A DNA stretch of 64,000 nucleotides from Terriglobales bacterium (GTDB lineage Bacteria; Acidobacteriota; Terriglobia; Terriglobales; Acidobacteriaceae), in the NCBI GenBank assembly GCA_025451215.1, contig JANWKU010000114.1, forward strand, positions 1 through 64,000, read 5' to 3'. Positions 1 through 10,200 of this stretch are shown in pieces (position 1 is the stretch's first letter; every line of letters starts with the position of its first letter). A model generated the notes under the pieces. The model saw nothing but the letters and a program-made list of their open reading frames with translations. It was not told the origin of the DNA and searched no databases. A program made the translations under genes and the position numbers.

Positions 1-1996
1 ATACGGAACTCCGCAAAGAAAGCTTGCGGGCAAAGAGATCCCACTTGGTGCCGACCTCAAAGGTGCGATTCGCCTCTGGCGCAACCTGCGCAGTGCTGGC
101 ACTTAAAGACAGAGACTCGGCGGAGGGATTGAATGAGGTTCCGTAATCAAAGTAAATGCTGCCATTCTGCGCTGGTTTGTAAACCAAAGCTCCGCGCCAG
201 CTTGGTTTCGTCACCACCTGCGTGAATGGAGGCCGCGGCCCGGGCGGCGGCGTAGCGGGAACGGGCGTAGTGAATTGATTAAAGCGGGCGTCGAACCAAT
301 CAATCCGAGCGCCACCTGTCACTTCCCACTTCTCGCCAATCCTTACCGTATCCAGGACATAAGCACCGGCGCTCAAGGCATCCACGTGTGTGAACGATGT
401 AGTGGAAATCGTCCCTTCGAACTGTTGGCTCGGGTCCGGATCCGCCAGGCTGGTGAATGGCGTGCAATTGGTCAAAAGCGTGGGCGTACACGTCACATAA
501 GTAGGCCGCACCGGCGCGGAGGTTTCCCTTCCCACTTCAACGCCCGTCACCGGGTTGTGCCGCAGAAAACCAGTATGGAAGCGGAAGCTGACGTCCACCT
601 GATCGTCAAGATAGGTTTCCAAACTCGTGGCCGCAATTTCATGGCGGTTGGCGACGATGTCGTCGAGCGGCGTGGATGTGCCTAGCGTGGCGCCGTCAAA
701 TGTTCCTGTGACTTGTGCCTCGGTGATGCGCAGGTCGCGGTTATAGTGCGCGTAACGCGCCTGATTGCGGAATGTCACGCTGGGGCTGAAATCATGTTCG
801 AACTTCGCGGTACCAATTTGCACGTTGGTCTTTAAATAATTCCCGTGCTCGAAGCCGTAATAGTTGTGGCGCTCGACCGGAGCCGGCCCGTTGAAAAGCC
901 ATGGAATTCCATAATCCGGCGTGTCGTCCGCCCACTGGTGAAGATAGCTCAGCGTAAAGCGCGTGGGTGTACCCAAGCCAAACGCCAGCGATGGCGCAAC
1001 TCCAACGCGGCGGCTTTCGGCTACATCGCGCCCTGCGACTCCGGAATCCTGGCCCATGAGATTAAGGCGGAAGGCAGCGCCCGTTCCCAGCAATGGCAGG
1101 GGTTTGTTGATGTCCGTGGTAATGCGCTTGGTTTTGTCGGTGCCGAAGTCCACATCGCCGGTAACAAAATTATCCAGCCCGGGAGTTTTGGTTTCCTGGT
1201 TCACCACCCCACCCGTGGATCCTCGACCAAACGTGACCGATGACGGCCCTTGCAGAACCGCAACCTCCTGCGTATCGAAAGGATCACGGTAGTAGCTGCC
1301 AAAGTCGCGCATGCCATCCACAAAAAGATCGTTGCGCGCAGTGAAGCCGCGGATGGTGAGGCTGTCGCCCTGTGCTCCGCCCTCGCCCGCCGCCAGGCTG
1401 ATGCCGGCGACGTTGCGCAGTGCGTCGCGCAAGGTGGTTGCGCCCTGGTCCTGAATAATGTGCTGCGGCACTACATCGATGGATTGCGGAGTGTCCACCA
1501 GCGGCTGCATCAGTTTCGGGAGTGTGTCCTGCAACGTAGTTGAGGTCACCTCGACAACTGTGGACACTTTTTCTATTCCAAGGGTCGCGGTCCGCGGCGC
1601 TGTGAAGTGATAACTGATGCCTGTGCCGTTCAGAAGCTGGCGCAGCGCGGATTCGGGTGTATAGAGGCCGCTCACGCCGGGCGAGGTGAGGTCCTTCATG
1701 GCGTCGTTAGGAATGATGACTTTGATGGGGGCCATTTTTTCGAAGCCTTGCAACACCGTGGAAAGCGGCCCCGGGGCAAGATCAAAGCGGCGCACCGTCA
1801 AGCCTTGCGTTTGTCCAGAAGAGACGGCGGCCGGACTGCCATGACGCCCCTGCTGCGCAAATGCGCCCGGCACAGCCTTGCTTCCGAAACTGGTGTAGGC
1901 GGCAAGAGTGCCCAGCGCCATCCAGTACATGGGACCGCGCGGCTTTCGCCTATTGTTCCTGACTTTCGCCTTGATCTTGATTCTTGACTGGCTCAT
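1..1996 (-). CDS. TonB-dependent siderophore receptor, 3' end outside window
   Basis: Outer-membrane receptor that would import ferric siderophores using TonB energy. Reading the minus strand from an ATG at 1996 gives an open frame to the window edge (about 665 codons seen, no stop). A basic N-terminus and signal-like stretch are followed by an STN domain (about residues 69-140, RRFDLAPGPLSTVLQGFE) and then a plug domain with TPQSIDVVPQ, LTIRGF and VLQGPSSVTFGRGSTGGVVN. Near the window edge EVGTKWDLFARKLSL is typical of the beta-barrel strands. GGAG lies about 10 bases before the ATG. The STN domain suggests a FecA/FpvA-type receptor that can signal to a regulator, but no sigma or anti-sigma gene is visible here. 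It diverges from the Fur-family gene and shares its operator-rich upstream region, so iron control is likely. Confidence 0.93.
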   Translation of the reverse strand, partial: MSQSRIKIKAKVRNNRRKPRGPMYWMALGTLAAYTSFGSKAVPGAFAQQGRHGSPAAVSSGQTQGLTVRRFDLAPGPLSTVLQGFEKMAPIKVIIPNDAMKDLTSPGVSGLYTPESALRQLLNGTGISYHFTAPRTATLGIEKVSTVVEVTSTTLQDTLPKLMQPLVDTPQSIDVVPQHIIQDQGATTLRDALRNVAGISLAAGEGGAQGDSLTIRGFTARNDLFVDGMRDFGSYYRDPFDTQEVAVLQGPSSVTFGRGSTGGVVNQETKTPGLDNFVTGDVDFGTDKTKRITTDINKPLPLLGTGAAFRLNLMGQDSGVAGRDVAESRRVGVAPSLAFGLGTPTRFTLSYLHQWADDTPDYGIPWLFNGPAPVERHNYYGFEHGNYLKTNVQIGTAKFEHDFSPSVTFRNQARYAHYNRDLRITEAQVTGTFDGATLGTSTPLDDIVANRHEIAATSLETYLDDQVDVSFRFHTGFLRHNPVTGVEVGRETSAPVRPTYVTCTPTLLTNCTPFTSLADPDPSQQFEGTISTTSFTHVDALSAGAYVLDTVRIGEKWEVTGGARIDWFDARFNQFTTPVPATPPPGPRPPFTQVVTKPSWRGALVYKPAQNGSIYFDYGTSFNPSAESLSLSASTAQVAPEANRTFEVGTKWDLFARKLSLRSSV

Positions 1997-2121
1997 TCGC
2001 TGACGTCTCCCCAGGCAGTATTCAATTTGTTTGTTAACGGCAGGCTAAAATTGGCCGCCACAACTGCGTTTCCCGTAAACAGCAATAGACAAAGCCAATT
2101 TTTTGATTTACACTTTTCATG

Positions 2122-2138
2122 TTGCAACCGAGTCGCAA
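2122..2138. promoter_or_regulatory. Operator copy 1, imperfect TTGCAA-N5-TCGCAA
   Basis: First of a series of inverted repeats in the 391-base gap between the receptor and the Fur-family gene. Left half TTGCAA and right half TCGCAA match in five of six positions around a five-base spacer. The right half is followed by CTGAACTT, which is repeated after the copy at 2259. It lies on the receptor side of the gap. Confidence 0.6.
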
Positions 2139-2155
2139 CTGAACTTCGAGCATTA

Positions 2156-2172
2156 TTGCGAATCGGTCGCAA
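2156..2172. promoter_or_regulatory. Operator copy 2, perfect TTGCGA-N5-TCGCAA
   Basis: A perfect 6-5-6 inverted repeat with spacer ATCGG. A degenerate relative (TTGCAA, four bases, TCGCAT) follows at 2190-2205. Because it lies between divergent iron genes and recurs, I infer it is the binding site of the neighbouring Fur-family protein. The binding itself cannot be shown from sequence. Confidence 0.7.
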
Positions 2173-2258
2173 CTTAACAGTGACGCTTATTGCAATCCGT
2201 CGCATCTAGCACCAGTACGTTCCCGAAAAATTGTCCTCGGGGGTGATGCAGGTAAGAG

Positions 2259-2275
2259 TTGCGAACCGGTCGCAA
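2259..2275. promoter_or_regulatory. Operator copy 3, perfect TTGCGA-N5-TCGCAA
   Basis: A second perfect 6-5-6 inverted repeat, with spacer ACCGG, about 110 bases before the start of the Fur-family gene. The flank CTGAACTTACGAC resembles the flank of copy 1. This suggests autoregulation of the regulator gene. Confidence 0.7.
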
Positions 2276-2339
2276 CTGAACTTACGACTTTTAGTTTCGC
2301 GTGAATGCGCTGCGCTGTCAATGCGCCGCGAATAATACC

Positions 2340-2358
2340 GTCGCAGCTTGTTTGCGAC
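2340..2358. promoter_or_regulatory. Operator-like inverted repeat GTCGCA-N7-TGCGAC
   Basis: Perfect six-base arms around seven bases, in the opposite half-site order to the copies upstream, ending 29 bases before the ATG of the Fur-family gene. The right arm is also part of a TTGCGAC half site. Its position over the ribosome-binding region would suit autorepression. Confidence 0.45.
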
Positions 2359-2387
2359 CAGTTGCCACACCAGGAAAAGGAGAAATC

Positions 2388-2840
2388 ATGCCGCTTCCCC
2401 AGACCGAAATCCCGGGCCGCCTGCAGGCGTATTTTTCCGAGCGTGGAATCCGCATGACCCAACAGCGGCGCGCCATCCTGCAGGTCATGGAAACCGCCAG
2501 CAAGCATCTGGACGCGGCACAGATTCTGCGCAAGGCTAAAAAGATTGATCCCTCGGTGGACAGAAGTACCGTGTACCGGACGCTAAAGCTGCTTAAGCGC
2601 AACGGGCTGATTGACGAGCTGGACCTGATGCACATCCACGGCGAGGGCCATTACTACGAGCGCAAGGTGAACCGCGACCACATCCACATGGCGTGCTTGC
2701 GTTGCGGGAAAATCATGGAATTTGTCAGTGATATTTTTGAGAACTTAAAACAGCAGGTGGAAAAAGACTGCCGCTTCAAAATTATGGTTTCGCGGCTGGA
2801 AATCGGCGGATACTGCACTGCCTGCCGGGCTCAGCAATAA
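2388..2840 (+). CDS. Fur-family metal-dependent transcriptional regulator
   Basis: A 150-residue DNA-binding repressor of the ferric uptake regulator family. The N-terminal winged helix includes GIRMTQQRRAILQVME and SVDRSTVYRTLKLLKRNGLI. The C-terminal metal and dimer part has YYERKVNRDHIHMACLRCGK and GGYCTACRAQQ, giving two CxxC pairs for structural zinc and the HxH region for the regulatory metal. An upstream in-frame ATG at 2301 would add 29 unconserved residues. I chose 2388 because AGGAG stands just before it and the family length fits. Its neighbour is a siderophore receptor, so Fur itself is the likeliest subfamily, though Zur or PerR cannot be excluded. Multiple inverted repeats upstream suggest autoregulation. 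Confidence 0.93.
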   Translation: MPLPQTEIPGRLQAYFSERGIRMTQQRRAILQVMETASKHLDAAQILRKAKKIDPSVDRSTVYRTLKLLKRNGLIDELDLMHIHGEGHYYERKVNRDHIHMACLRCGKIMEFVSDIFENLKQQVEKDCRFKIMVSRLEIGGYCTACRAQQ

Positions 2841-2855
2841 ATCCCGCAATCGCTC

Positions 2856-3428
2856 CTAGCGCCGCAGTTTCAGGCTGAATTGCGGCCGCTGCACCGGATC
2901 ATGCACCGCCCGCGCATAGAGTTCAGGCGTAGTGCGATAGCAATGCAGGATGCCGCGTTCATGCTTCACGTCGAGCGCGGGTGAATCCACGGAATATTTC
3001 AAATCGGCAGCCTGCTCGGTCACTTCATTCCCATTCATTTTTCGCACGGTCATTAATTGCCGCAGGCTCTCATCACAATTGGGATCGCGCAAGGCGCTCA
3101 ATTCATGGACCAGAGAATAATCCAATCCGTATTCCGAAAGGCGCGGCTGATAAGGAAGAAAGGAATACACCAGTTTCACCAGCCTTGATTCATCGTGACT
3201 GATTTGCATTTCTGCAATGAAGACTTCATCGGTGGTGAAAACGCTGGAGCGCGGGAACGATGTCGCGAGCGCCACGATCCTTACGCGCAGTTGCTCGCGT
3301 TGATCGGTTTCCCAATGCAACTCGGCCTGCGGCACGGGGCCTTTGAGCAAAAGCACGAGCGCCAGCAGAAGCGCCATTCGGGCTCCGCGCAACGCCGCGT
3401 TTTCCTTCTGCTGCCGACGATCCATCAT
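2856..3428 (-). CDS. Hypothetical protein with N-terminal membrane anchor
   Basis: A 190-residue protein I do not recognise. After a charged start (MMDRRQQKEN) comes one hydrophobic segment, MALLLALVLLL, so it is a secreted or singly anchored envelope protein. The rest is soluble and moderately acidic, with a cysteine pair near the C-terminus (NCDES and GILHCYRT). A longer frame starts at 3494; I prefer 3428 because AAGGA precedes it and because it puts the hydrophobic segment nearer the N-terminus. It converges on the Fur-family gene with a gap of only 15 bases. Confidence 0.7.
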   Translation of the reverse strand: MMDRRQQKENAALRGARMALLLALVLLLKGPVPQAELHWETDQREQLRVRIVALATSFPRSSVFTTDEVFIAEMQISHDESRLVKLVYSFLPYQPRLSEYGLDYSLVHELSALRDPNCDESLRQLMTVRKMNGNEVTEQAADLKYSVDSPALDVKHERGILHCYRTTPELYARAVHDPVQRPQFSLKLRR

Positions 3429-3607
3429 CCTGGGAGATCCTTGCCTGCCGCCGTGTCTATAGGATGCAACAAAATCAGCTTCGATGGGGCACATTAGTGC
3501 ATGGAATGCCCGAAATATGAAGGCATCAAATCCCTCGCGCCGTTTGCCTTAATACCACAAAGGCTTTGCTGAACTGCTAACATTCTGTAAAAAAGAGGGA
3601 TATTTTT

Positions 3608-4899
3608 ATGGACCGTAGCGCGACCCGGATTTTGCAGGCTTTGTTCGTTACATTGTGCGCAATATTTTTACCTTCTTTGACATCCGCGCAGACCTGGAAC
3701 CTCCGCTGGAGCGATGAGTTCAATGGTGCCGCCAATACCTTCCCCGATAGCAGCAATTGGGGTTATGAATATGGAAATCTCAAAGTCAACAACGAGCTTG
3801 AGTTCTATTGCGGTCCCACGGGCGATCCCAGCAACCACTCTCCGTGCACGAATGATTCCAATGTTTTTATGGACGGCAAAGGCCACCTCGTAATTCATGC
3901 TGTTCGTGTTGGCTCCGGCACTGCGCCGGGAAGCAATAGCTGGACATCCACGCGCATGGTCAGCAGTGGAAGGAAGTCATTCACCTATGGAAGGATCGAG
4001 GCCAGCATGAAATTGCCCACGGGCGCTGGCTTGTGGCCGGCGTTTTGGGCGCTGGGAACGAACATCTCCAGCGTGGGCTGGCCCAGCTCCGGCGAAATTG
4101 ATTTCATGGAAGATGTTCCTTCGCCTCCGGGAAATTTAGGCCCGGCGAAAATCAGCTCCACTCTTCACGGCGGAAAAGCGTTCGGAGATTGTTACTGCGC
4201 GGGAAATGGATTGGGCGGCGTTTTTACTTTTACGAATAGCGATGTGACTTCATTCCACACTTACGGGGCGATCTGGTCGCCGTATATGGTGCAGTTTTAT
4301 GTGGATGATCCGGCGAATTTTTTGAGGTGCGCACAGCCAATGACATTCCCGCAGGCCAGGCATGGAACTTCAATCATCCGTTCTATTTACTCTTGAACCT
4401 CGCCGTTGGAGGCACGGGAAGCTGGCCGGGCCCACCTGACAACAACACGCCAAGCCCTGCGCCCATGCTGGTGGATTATGTTCGCTACTATCAGGCTTCC
4501 GCTGTTGCGCCGCCGAGTTTTGCAGCTCCCGGCGCAATTACAGTGAAGGCGGGAGCGACTATGAGAAACATGACGACGGTAAATCTTAAGGGAACGGCTA
4601 TGGATGGCCGAGTCTATTTGAATTGCTCGACCAATGCTCTCAAGGCGAGTTGCTCCGTCTCTACTGCCGATCCGCTCAGCAAGTCCACGGTCAATCTTCG
4701 CGCTAAAGACACAGCAGCGGCGACGGTCACGCTCATCACAACGGCTAGTGGCGAAAGCAATGGCTCAGCAGGAAGCAGCGCGGGAACACCGCCAGGGACT
4801 TATGAGATCACGGTGAATGCATATGCCGAGACCAACGCCAGCCCGGCGAATCGGCCTGTGCCCGATGTGAGTGTGCAAATTCCCGTGACCGTTCAATAG
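3608..4899 (+). pseudogene. GH16 endo-beta-1,3-glucanase-like gene, split by a frameshift
   Basis: A secreted glycoside hydrolase family 16 enzyme (laminarinase type). The first frame (3608-4396) has a signal peptide ending TSAQ, the fold start LRWSDEFNG, and the catalytic motif GEIDFMED with both acid residues. It runs out of frame after FYVDDPANF. The family continues in another frame from about 4324, with DIPAGQAWNFNHPFYLLLNL and MLVDYVRYYQ, then about 130 residues of an Ig-like, serine/threonine-rich tail ending at 4899. The break is in a run of six T at 4318-4323; seven T would restore one frame of about 430 codons. AGAGGG before the ATG is a good ribosome site. It is either a recent pseudogene or a homopolymer sequencing error. 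Confidence 0.85.
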
Positions 4900-4932
4900 T
4901 GACCGATCCCAAAAATCGCTTGTTGTGATCGT

Positions 4933-6027
4933 TTATAGCGCCCGGCCGAGCTGGTTCCCTACCGGCTTCGCGGCGATTGAAGCCGCCGGAGCATGGATGC
5001 CAATTGCCGGAACTGTTCTTCCCACGACCGGCGCAATCTGGCGCACCTGGGTCATCAACTCCTCAAATTGCTCCGGATAGAGTGACTGCATTCCATCGGA
5101 GAGCGCTTTGTCGGGGTCGTGATGGACTTCGATAATCAGGCCGTCCGCGCCTACGGCAACTGCGGCGCGGGAAAGCGGGGTAACTTTGTTGCGCTTGCCG
5201 GTACCGTGGCTGGGGTCCACAAGAATGGGAAGATGGCTTAAGCGCTGCACGGCTGGAACAATGCTCAAGTCGAGCGTGTTGCGCGTATGGTCGGCAAAGG
5301 TGCGGACGCCGCGTTCGCAGAGCGCAACGTTGTAGTTCCCTTCACTCATTACATACTCGGCAGCCATCAGGAATTCTTCCAAAGTGGCCGCCATGCCGCG
5401 CTTCAGCAGCACCGGCTTGCGGGAGCGTCCAGCGCGCTTGAGCAGCGAAAAATTCTGCATGTTGCGGGCACCGATCTGGATGACATCGGCGTACTCCTCG
5501 ACCAGCGCGAGCGATTCGTGATCAATGGCTTCGGTGACAATCTTCAGGCCAAATTTGTCGCGTATCTCCGCCATAATGCGGAGTCCTTCTTCTTCCATGC
5601 CCTGGAACGAATACGGAGAAGTGCGCGGCTTGTAAGCGCCTCCGCGGAAAAATTGCGCGCCTGCGGCGTGTACCCTTTCGGCGATGATAAAAGCCTGTTC
5701 GCGGCTCTCAATGGAGCAGGGGCCAGCGATTACGGCAAGACCTTTACCGCCAAATGTAGCGTCAGTGCCGGGAAACGTGATGACTGTGTTTTCCTGTTTG
5801 CAGTCGCGGCTCACCAGCTTGTAAGGCTTGGTGACCTTAATCACTTCCTGCACACCGGCCATTTCATCCAGGGTACCGGGCTCGATTTCGCCCTTATTCC
5901 CGGTCACGCCGATAGCGGTCCGCTCCGCTCCGGGAATGGTGTGTGCGCGATAGCCGATAGACTCGATTTTTTGACAGACGGCGCGCACTTCTTCCGGCGT
6001 AGCATGGGCTTTCATGACAACTAACAT
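4933..6027 (-). CDS. aroF: 3-deoxy-7-phosphoheptulonate (DAHP) synthase
   Basis: Condenses phosphoenolpyruvate with erythrose 4-phosphate, the first step of the shikimate pathway to aromatic amino acids. It is the 364-residue KdsA-like (type I beta) form: an N-terminal ferredoxin-like regulatory domain (residues 1 to about 70) is followed by the TIM barrel with [55 protein letters not shown] and [14 protein letters not shown]. The Cys of GPCS and the HxDP stretch fit the metal site. AGGAG stands before the ATG. No other aromatic gene is adjacent, so it is probably transcribed alone. The N-terminal domain suggests feedback control by an aromatic amino acid. Confidence 0.96.
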   Translation of the reverse strand: MLVVMKAHATPEEVRAVCQKIESIGYRAHTIPGAERTAIGVTGNKGEIEPGTLDEMAGVQEVIKVTKPYKLVSRDCKQENTVITFPGTDATFGGKGLAVIAGPCSIESREQAFIIAERVHAAGAQFFRGGAYKPRTSPYSFQGMEEEGLRIMAEIRDKFGLKIVTEAIDHESLALVEEYADVIQIGARNMQNFSLLKRAGRSRKPVLLKRGMAATLEEFLMAAEYVMSEGNYNVALCERGVRTFADHTRNTLDLSIVPAVQRLSHLPILVDPSHGTGKRNKVTPLSRAAVAVGADGLIIEVHHDPDKALSDGMQSLYPEQFEELMTQVRQIAPVVGRTVPAIGIHAPAASIAAKPVGNQLGRAL

Positions 6028-6092
6028 GGGGAATCCTCTCCTAAGAACCTAAAGTGTATCCGTGAAAGGGGTTACACGGCAAACCGGGAGCG

Positions 6093-7241
6093 CTAGTGAA
6101 CCTGGGTCAGCCGCCGATTCCCTATAAAACATTGGTGCACGAATGGCGCGGAGAAACGCGTTACCGTCTCCGCAGGGATGGTGTTCTCATCCAATTGCTT
6201 GAATTCAAAGCGGATGGTGCCTACCGGTTCGTGGGCCGGGTTCACTGTGGCGAGCAGATAGCCATAGATATATTCCTTCGCTGCGTTAGCGTTCTCAACG
6301 CCGGGCGGCAACGGATACCGCTCCGCCCCCGCCGTTCCTACGATCCAGCCGGGAAGAACTCCGCCGTGCTTCTTCCAGTAATCCGTCTGGTAGGTTCCAT
6401 CCATAAAGTAATGGGAGTGGCTAGCAAGAACATACACTTTCTTTTTTGCGTCGTTCTGGGCCTTGAGCAGATCGTGATACACCTGCAAGCCGGTCTGTAC
6501 ACCGCGCGGCCACATGTTCATGCTGTGGTCGGCGGAGATGCTCTCCGGCAAAGCTTCGTGCATGCCGACCACGAGAGTATGAATGGAGGGATCACTCCCG
6601 TCGCGCTTCAAAATAGACTCCAACCATTGCAACTGGGCGGCGTCAAATTCTTCCTTGGACGCGTTGTCGAGATTGATAAAATCAATCCCGTCGCGGACCC
6701 AGTGATAGTAAGTTTTCACCGTGTGGTCGTTGGGATCGTCTTTGATCCGCTGCGCGCGCAGCTCCGTGGTATCGAGCCAGGGAGTAAATTGCGTGACGAA
6801 ATCAGAACGTGTTTTCGGAAAATACAATTCGTGGTTGCCGATTCCCACATAAAAAGGCATATCTCCAAAGGCCTTGGCCTGGCTTTGAACGAAATCATCC
6901 CAAGCTGTGCGGAGGTACGACGGATAATCCATGACGGAAAGGCGCTTGCCCTGCATCTCGGCCAACTGCCGGAAGTCCTGGTCCATATCCACGATCCAGC
7001 GCAGGTCGCCAAAATGCCAGTAGAATGCCGCGTCGTCGTGTTTCACTCCGGCGGCGATGGCGGGCATCACCACATCTCCGCAGTTACGCGAATCGCCAGA
7101 GACCGCGAAGTACCAGGTTTTTTCGCTTTTCGGAGGATGCGCGGCCCCGGGGCTGAGGGCGGCTTGGGACATTGCAACCGCGGAAATAATGAAGAAACCC
7201 GCGCAGAAAGCCAGCCAAAGAATTTTTCTCTGGCCGCGCAT
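6093..7241 (-). CDS. Secreted calcineurin-like metallophosphoesterase
   Basis: A 382-residue exported phosphoesterase of unknown substrate. A hydrophobic signal segment (ILWLAFCAGFFIISAVA) is followed by the metal-site series GDSRNCG, HFGDLRW, GIGNHELYF, VVGMHEALP and LASHSHYFMDG, matching the dinuclear metallophosphoesterase pattern. A longer frame starts at 7292, but it overlaps the pump gene. The ATG at 7241 has AGGAAA upstream and begins two bases after the pump stop codon, so the two genes look translationally coupled. Its place as last gene of an efflux operon is unusual and gives no direct clue to substrate. Confidence 0.85.
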   Translation of the reverse strand: MRGQRKILWLAFCAGFFIISAVAMSQAALSPGAAHPPKSEKTWYFAVSGDSRNCGDVVMPAIAAGVKHDDAAFYWHFGDLRWIVDMDQDFRQLAEMQGKRLSVMDYPSYLRTAWDDFVQSQAKAFGDMPFYVGIGNHELYFPKTRSDFVTQFTPWLDTTELRAQRIKDDPNDHTVKTYYHWVRDGIDFINLDNASKEEFDAAQLQWLESILKRDGSDPSIHTLVVGMHEALPESISADHSMNMWPRGVQTGLQVYHDLLKAQNDAKKKVYVLASHSHYFMDGTYQTDYWKKHGGVLPGWIVGTAGAERYPLPPGVENANAAKEYIYGYLLATVNPAHEPVGTIRFEFKQLDENTIPAETVTRFSAPFVHQCFIGNRRLTQVH

Positions 7242-7243
7242 GC

Positions 7244-10200
7244 TTAAATTTCCTGTTCGCGATTTACGTGCGTGCCGCCTTTTTCGCGCCATCCCTCAAT
7301 TATCAGATAAAGCACGGGAATAAAAAACAGGTTCAGCACGGTGGACATAATCATGCCGCCAAACACCGTGGTGCCTACGGAGTGTCGCCCTTTTTCTCCA
7401 GCGCCAGTCGCTAATACCAGCGGCAAAACACCAAGGATGAAAGCGAATGAAGTCATCAGAATGGGCCGCAGACGGATTCTTGCCGACATCACCGCAGCCT
7501 CTAGAAGCGACATGCCCCGTCCGCGAAGCTGTTCCGCGAATTCCACGATCAGAATGGCGTTCTTGCTGGCCAGGCCAATAAGCATGACCAATCCTATCTG
7601 GCAGTAAACGTCATTTTCCAGGCCCCGAATCCACTGTGCGGAGAGCGCGCCGAGCATGGCCATGGGAACCGCCAGCAACACGATGAACGGCAGCACAAAG
7701 CTTTCATACTGTGCCGACAGGGTGAGATAAATCACTAGCGTGCCTAAGCCGAACAGGATGATTGAGGTCGTGCCGGAAGCCAATTCTTCCAAAGACAGGC
7801 CCGTCCACTCATAGTTGAATCCCGGCGGCAATATTTTCTTGCTCAAGTCATCCATGGTCTGAATGGCCTGCCCAGAGCTGAACCCGGGCGCGGCTGAGCC
7901 ATCAATTTCTGCGGAGCGAAACAGATTGTAGTGGCTGATGACCTGCGGCGTGGTGGTCTGCGAAACAGCAATCAGGTTATCCAGTGGAATCATCGCTCCG
8001 CTGTCAGAGCGCACATAGTACTGGCCGATATCTTTGGCGGTAGCCCGGAATCGCTGGTCAGCCTGTACGTACACACGGTAGGAACGGTTATTGAAATCAA
8101 AATCGTTCACGTAGGAAGAGCCCATGTAAACGCCGAGAGCGTCTGTAATCTGCTGCAGTGGCACATGCAGGCTCTTGGCCTTCTCGCGGTCAATGGTGAC
8201 CAGGAATTGAGGGTCGTCCGCCGTGAAGCTGCTGTAGAGCCCGGTCAACGATTTGTCCGGCAACTGATTACCCGCGAGCGTCAGCTTCTGCGTGACCTGC
8301 GCCAGCTCTTCCAGGCTATGGCCTCCCTGGTCCTGCAATTCATACTGGAAGCCACCGAAGCTTCCCAAACCCTGTACCGCCGGAGGCGGAAACGGCAATA
8401 CCAGCGCTCCGGAAATTCCAAACAACGGTCCACGCACGCGTTGCACCACGGCATCCGCGGTATGCTCCTCGCCTTTGCGCTTTGAATAAGGCTGGAGGGT
8501 GGCAAAGATAATTCCGCGGTTCGGAGCCGAGCCGCTCAAACTGAAGCCGCGGATGAAAAATATGTTCCGGATCTCCGGCATTTTTCTTAGCACCACCGCC
8601 GCTTGCTCTCCAATGCTCTTGGTGTAATTGAGCGAAGCTCCCGGCGGCGCCTGCACCGCGATGATGAAATAACCCAGGTCTTCATTGGGCACAAATCCTT
8701 TGGGGACTTTTTGGAAGACAAAGTAGGTGACCCCCAAGCCCAGGAAGAAAAGTATGACCGCGACCAGGCGAAGCTTTAGAAAGCCGCGTAGTGCGCTCTC
8801 GTAGCCATGCGTGATGGAAGAGATAACTTTGTCCACGCCTCTGAAGAACCAGCCCTTTTCACCGTGGGCGTGTCCCAACAGCAACGCCGAAAGCGAGGGA
8901 GTAAGCGTGAGCGCGTTGAAAGCGGAGATGGAAATGGAAAACGCAATCGTCAATGCGAATTGGCGGAACAGAATGCCGGTGGTGCCGGGGAAAAACGCCA
9001 CCGGAACGAACACCGCTACCAGCACCAGTGACGTCGCGATGACCGCTCCAGTCACTTCCTTCATCGCCGCAGAAGAAGCTTTGCGGGCGTTGGTTTCGCC
9101 TTCCTGAATATGACGCTCAATATTTTCAATGACGACAATGGCATCGTCCACAACCAAGCCGGTGGCCAGGGTAATGCCAAACAAAGTAAGCGTGTTGATG
9201 GAAAATCCCAGTAGCTTGATGAACGCAAAGGTTCCAATCAGCGAGACGGGAATCGTAACCGCGGGAATGACGGTGCTGCGCCAGTCTTCGAGAAAAAGGA
9301 AGATCACCAGGATGACGAGAATGATGGCTTCGATCAGCGTGCTCAGCACGTCCCTGATAGATTCGCCGACGGCATCCGTTGTGTCGAAGGCGTTCTCATA
9401 AATCATTCCCGGCGGGAAGTGTTTGGAAAGCTTGTCCAACTCTTGCAGCGCGAGCCGGTCCACTTCCAGCGCATTGGCGTTGGAAAGCTGCGTGATTCCT
9501 ATGCCGACCGCGTCGTGCCCGTTGTATTCCAGACCAGAGCCATAATCTTCCGCTCCCAATTCCGCGTGGCCCACATCCTGCAGCCGCACGAGCGTTCCGT
9601 CTGCATTGGTCTTCAGGATAATGTTGTTGAACTGCGCGGGTTCGCTAAGCCTGACGATGGCCCGCACGCTGATCTGAAACGCCTGCCCCGCCTGAACAGG
9701 GGGCTGACCCACCTGGCCGGCGGCGATTTCCACATTCTGTTCCTGCAAGGCGCTAACCACGTCACCGGCGGTGAGGCTGCGGCTGGCCATGCGCCCCGGA
9801 TCCAGCCACAAGCGCATGGAATATTTGCGCTCGCCGAAGATGATTACGTTGGCGACTCCAGGGACGCGCTTGATCGCATCCACGACATACACGTCCAGAT
9901 AATTGCTCATGAACAGCGTGTCGTAGCGCTTGTCGGGAGAATAAATCGCCGCGCCAAAAACGAAATTGTTGGACGCTTTCGTGACCGTTACGCCCGTGGT
10001 TTTCACCGAGGCCGGCAGCACGCCTTCCGCAATGCTGGCGCGGTTCTGGATGTCCACGGCCGCGAGGTCTGGGTCGCGATTCAAATCAAAGGTCGCGGTA
10101 ATGGTGCTGCTGCCGTCATTGCCGCTGTCGGAGGTGATGTACTTCATTCCCTCCGCGCCGTTGATCTGCTCTTCCAGAGGAATGGTGACTGCGGTCTCCA

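Noticed and set aside
1993-2205. 70-residue minus-strand ORF upstream of the receptor
   Set aside because: It covers the operator array and promoter region and has no protein-like pattern.
6096-7247. 383-codon ORF opposite the metallophosphoesterase
   Set aside because: Shadow frame; the metal-site motifs are all on the minus strand.
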